A DNA stretch of 64,000 nucleotides from Hamadaea flava (lineage in GTDB: Bacteria; Actinomycetota; Actinomycetes; Mycobacteriales; Micromonosporaceae): assembly GCF_024172085.1 (NCBI RefSeq), contig NZ_JAMZDZ010000001.1, positions 2,604,001-2,668,000 of the forward strand, written 5' to 3'. The notes under the pieces were generated by a model. The model made no database searches. It was not told where the DNA came from and worked only from the letters and a program-made list of their open reading frames with translations. The position numbers were made by a program, and so were the translations under genes. Positions 63,501 through 64,000 of this stretch are shown here, in pieces; position 1 is the stretch's first letter; every line of letters begins with the position of its first letter.

Positions 63501-64000
63501 ACGTTCCTCCCCAGGATGAATCGACTGTGCCGAGCAGGTAGCAGGCCGCATTTCGCCATCCGGTCGGCGGCCTGCTCGGCGAGATCACATGCGTGGTCGT
63601 GGTGTCCTTCCGCGCGGGCGAGCACCGCCAGCACGTCCAGCGCCTCGGCCTCGACCAGCTCGTACTGCCATTGCTGGGCCAGCTGTACGGCCTGGCGCAA
63701 CTTCTCGGCGGCATCCGCGTACCGGCCGTCGCGCAGATGCGTACGCCCGAGTCCGATCAACGCCACGGCGGCCGTGTGCGCGTTGCCGGCCGCGGTGGCT
63801 TCGCGGTGCAGCCGGTCCAACTCGGCCGCGGCGTCGTCGGACCGCTCGCCGAGGTCGATGCGCAGCACGGCGGCTTCGACCGCGCAGCGCACGAGGTGAC
63901 CGGTGTCCCCGGCGAGGCGGGCGTGCTCGATCGCCGCGTCGGCGTGACGCACCGCCGCGACGGCCTGACCCTCCTGCGCCGCCACCTGGGCCAGTCCCTG
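63497..64000 (-). CDS. 3' end of a TPR-repeat protein (partial)
   Basis: About 167 codons visible; the frame is open to the window edge, so the gene starts outside. Helical TPR-like repeats include AAVRHADAAIEHARLAGDTG, AAVALIGLGRTHLRDGRYAD, AAEKLRQAVQLAQQWQYELV and ACDLAEQAADRMAKCGLLPA. The ending RFILGRNV overlaps the PLD-like ATG (ATGA). It is probably the C-terminus of a large regulator or AAA/LuxR-type protein, but the identity cannot be told from this part. Confidence 0.75.
   Translation of the reverse strand, partial: QGLAQVAAQEGQAVAAVRHADAAIEHARLAGDTGHLVRCAVEAAVLRIDLGERSDDAAAELDRLHREATAAGNAHTAAVALIGLGRTHLRDGRYADAAEKLRQAVQLAQQWQYELVEAEALDVLAVLARAEGHHDHACDLAEQAADRMAKCGLLPARHSRFILGRNV

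Noticed and set aside
1-64000. CRISPR arrays, tRNA/rRNA genes, transposases, phage genes, origins
   Set aside because: I looked for repeated spacers, cloverleaf-like sequences, transposase or integrase motifs with flanking inverted repeats and DnaA-box clusters and saw none.

Overview
The window is high-GC DNA from a filamentous actinomycete. A Micromonosporaceae-like host (Actinoplanes, Micromonospora or a relative) fits best. Pointers are a PPOX-class F420-type oxidoreductase, SigE-family sigma factors, Tat- and CBM2-bearing secreted enzymes, an MFS transporter fused to a relic dTMP kinase, and many probable leaderless starts (a TAnnnT box 6 to 8 nt before the start codon). The family is an inference; no rRNA, tRNA, CRISPR array, insertion sequence or phage gene is visible.

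Layout. 0-2.3 kb: a truncated luciferase-like monooxygenase, a DUF1963 protein and a membrane protein. 2.7-12.1 kb: regulator/target pairs, each divided by a clear palindrome: WYL regulator/VOC protein, ArsR/quinone reductase, MarR/NTF2-like protein, TetR/membrane protein. A GlcG-like protein and formaldehyde dehydrogenase pair lies among them. 12.3-15.4 kb: the MFS-TMK fusion, an alpha/beta hydrolase and the PPOX protein. 15.5-20.7 kb: a tightly overlapping operon CPBP protease, histidine kinase, response regulator, SigE-type sigma factor, membrane anti-sigma candidate.

21.7-28.3 kb is the most coherent metabolic block: acyl-CoA dehydrogenase, alpha/beta hydrolase, GMC-type sterol/alcohol oxidase, TetR regulator, Baeyer-Villiger-type monooxygenase and acetoacetate-decarboxylase-like protein. 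Four promoters here share a 23-bp near-palindrome overlapping the -35 box, which suggests one TetR-controlled regulon for oxidation and ring or chain cleavage of a ketone, terpenoid or sterol-like compound. 28.5-33.4 kb: a hidden 58-aa gene, a NamZ-type muramidase and a corridor of broken genes (sigma factor, DUF899, siderophore-interacting protein). 33.4-37.1 kb: a DeoR regulator, a NUDIX hydrolase behind an overlapping 19-codon leader, an alpha/beta hydrolase lacking catalytic Ser and His, DUF2809 and DinB proteins.

37.3-51.4 kb is a secretome region: CE4 deacetylase with CBM2, CBM2 plus Cip1-like protein, a two-component system, four small exported or anchored proteins, a TetR/FMN reductase/DHA2 efflux set, a GH43 arabinanase with a ricin-type lectin domain and LacI-type operator, and a multicopper oxidase. 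51.6-55.6 kb is mixed (MFS, S4 protein, hydrolase, secreted protein, broken GNAT, AhpD-like protein). 56.0-60.4 kb: a large MalT-type LuxR regulator followed co-directionally by two paralogous small proteins, a DUF6325-like protein and two SHOCT proteins. The window ends with an XRE regulator/hydrolase pair, a secreted phospholipase-D-like protein and the 3' end of a TPR protein.
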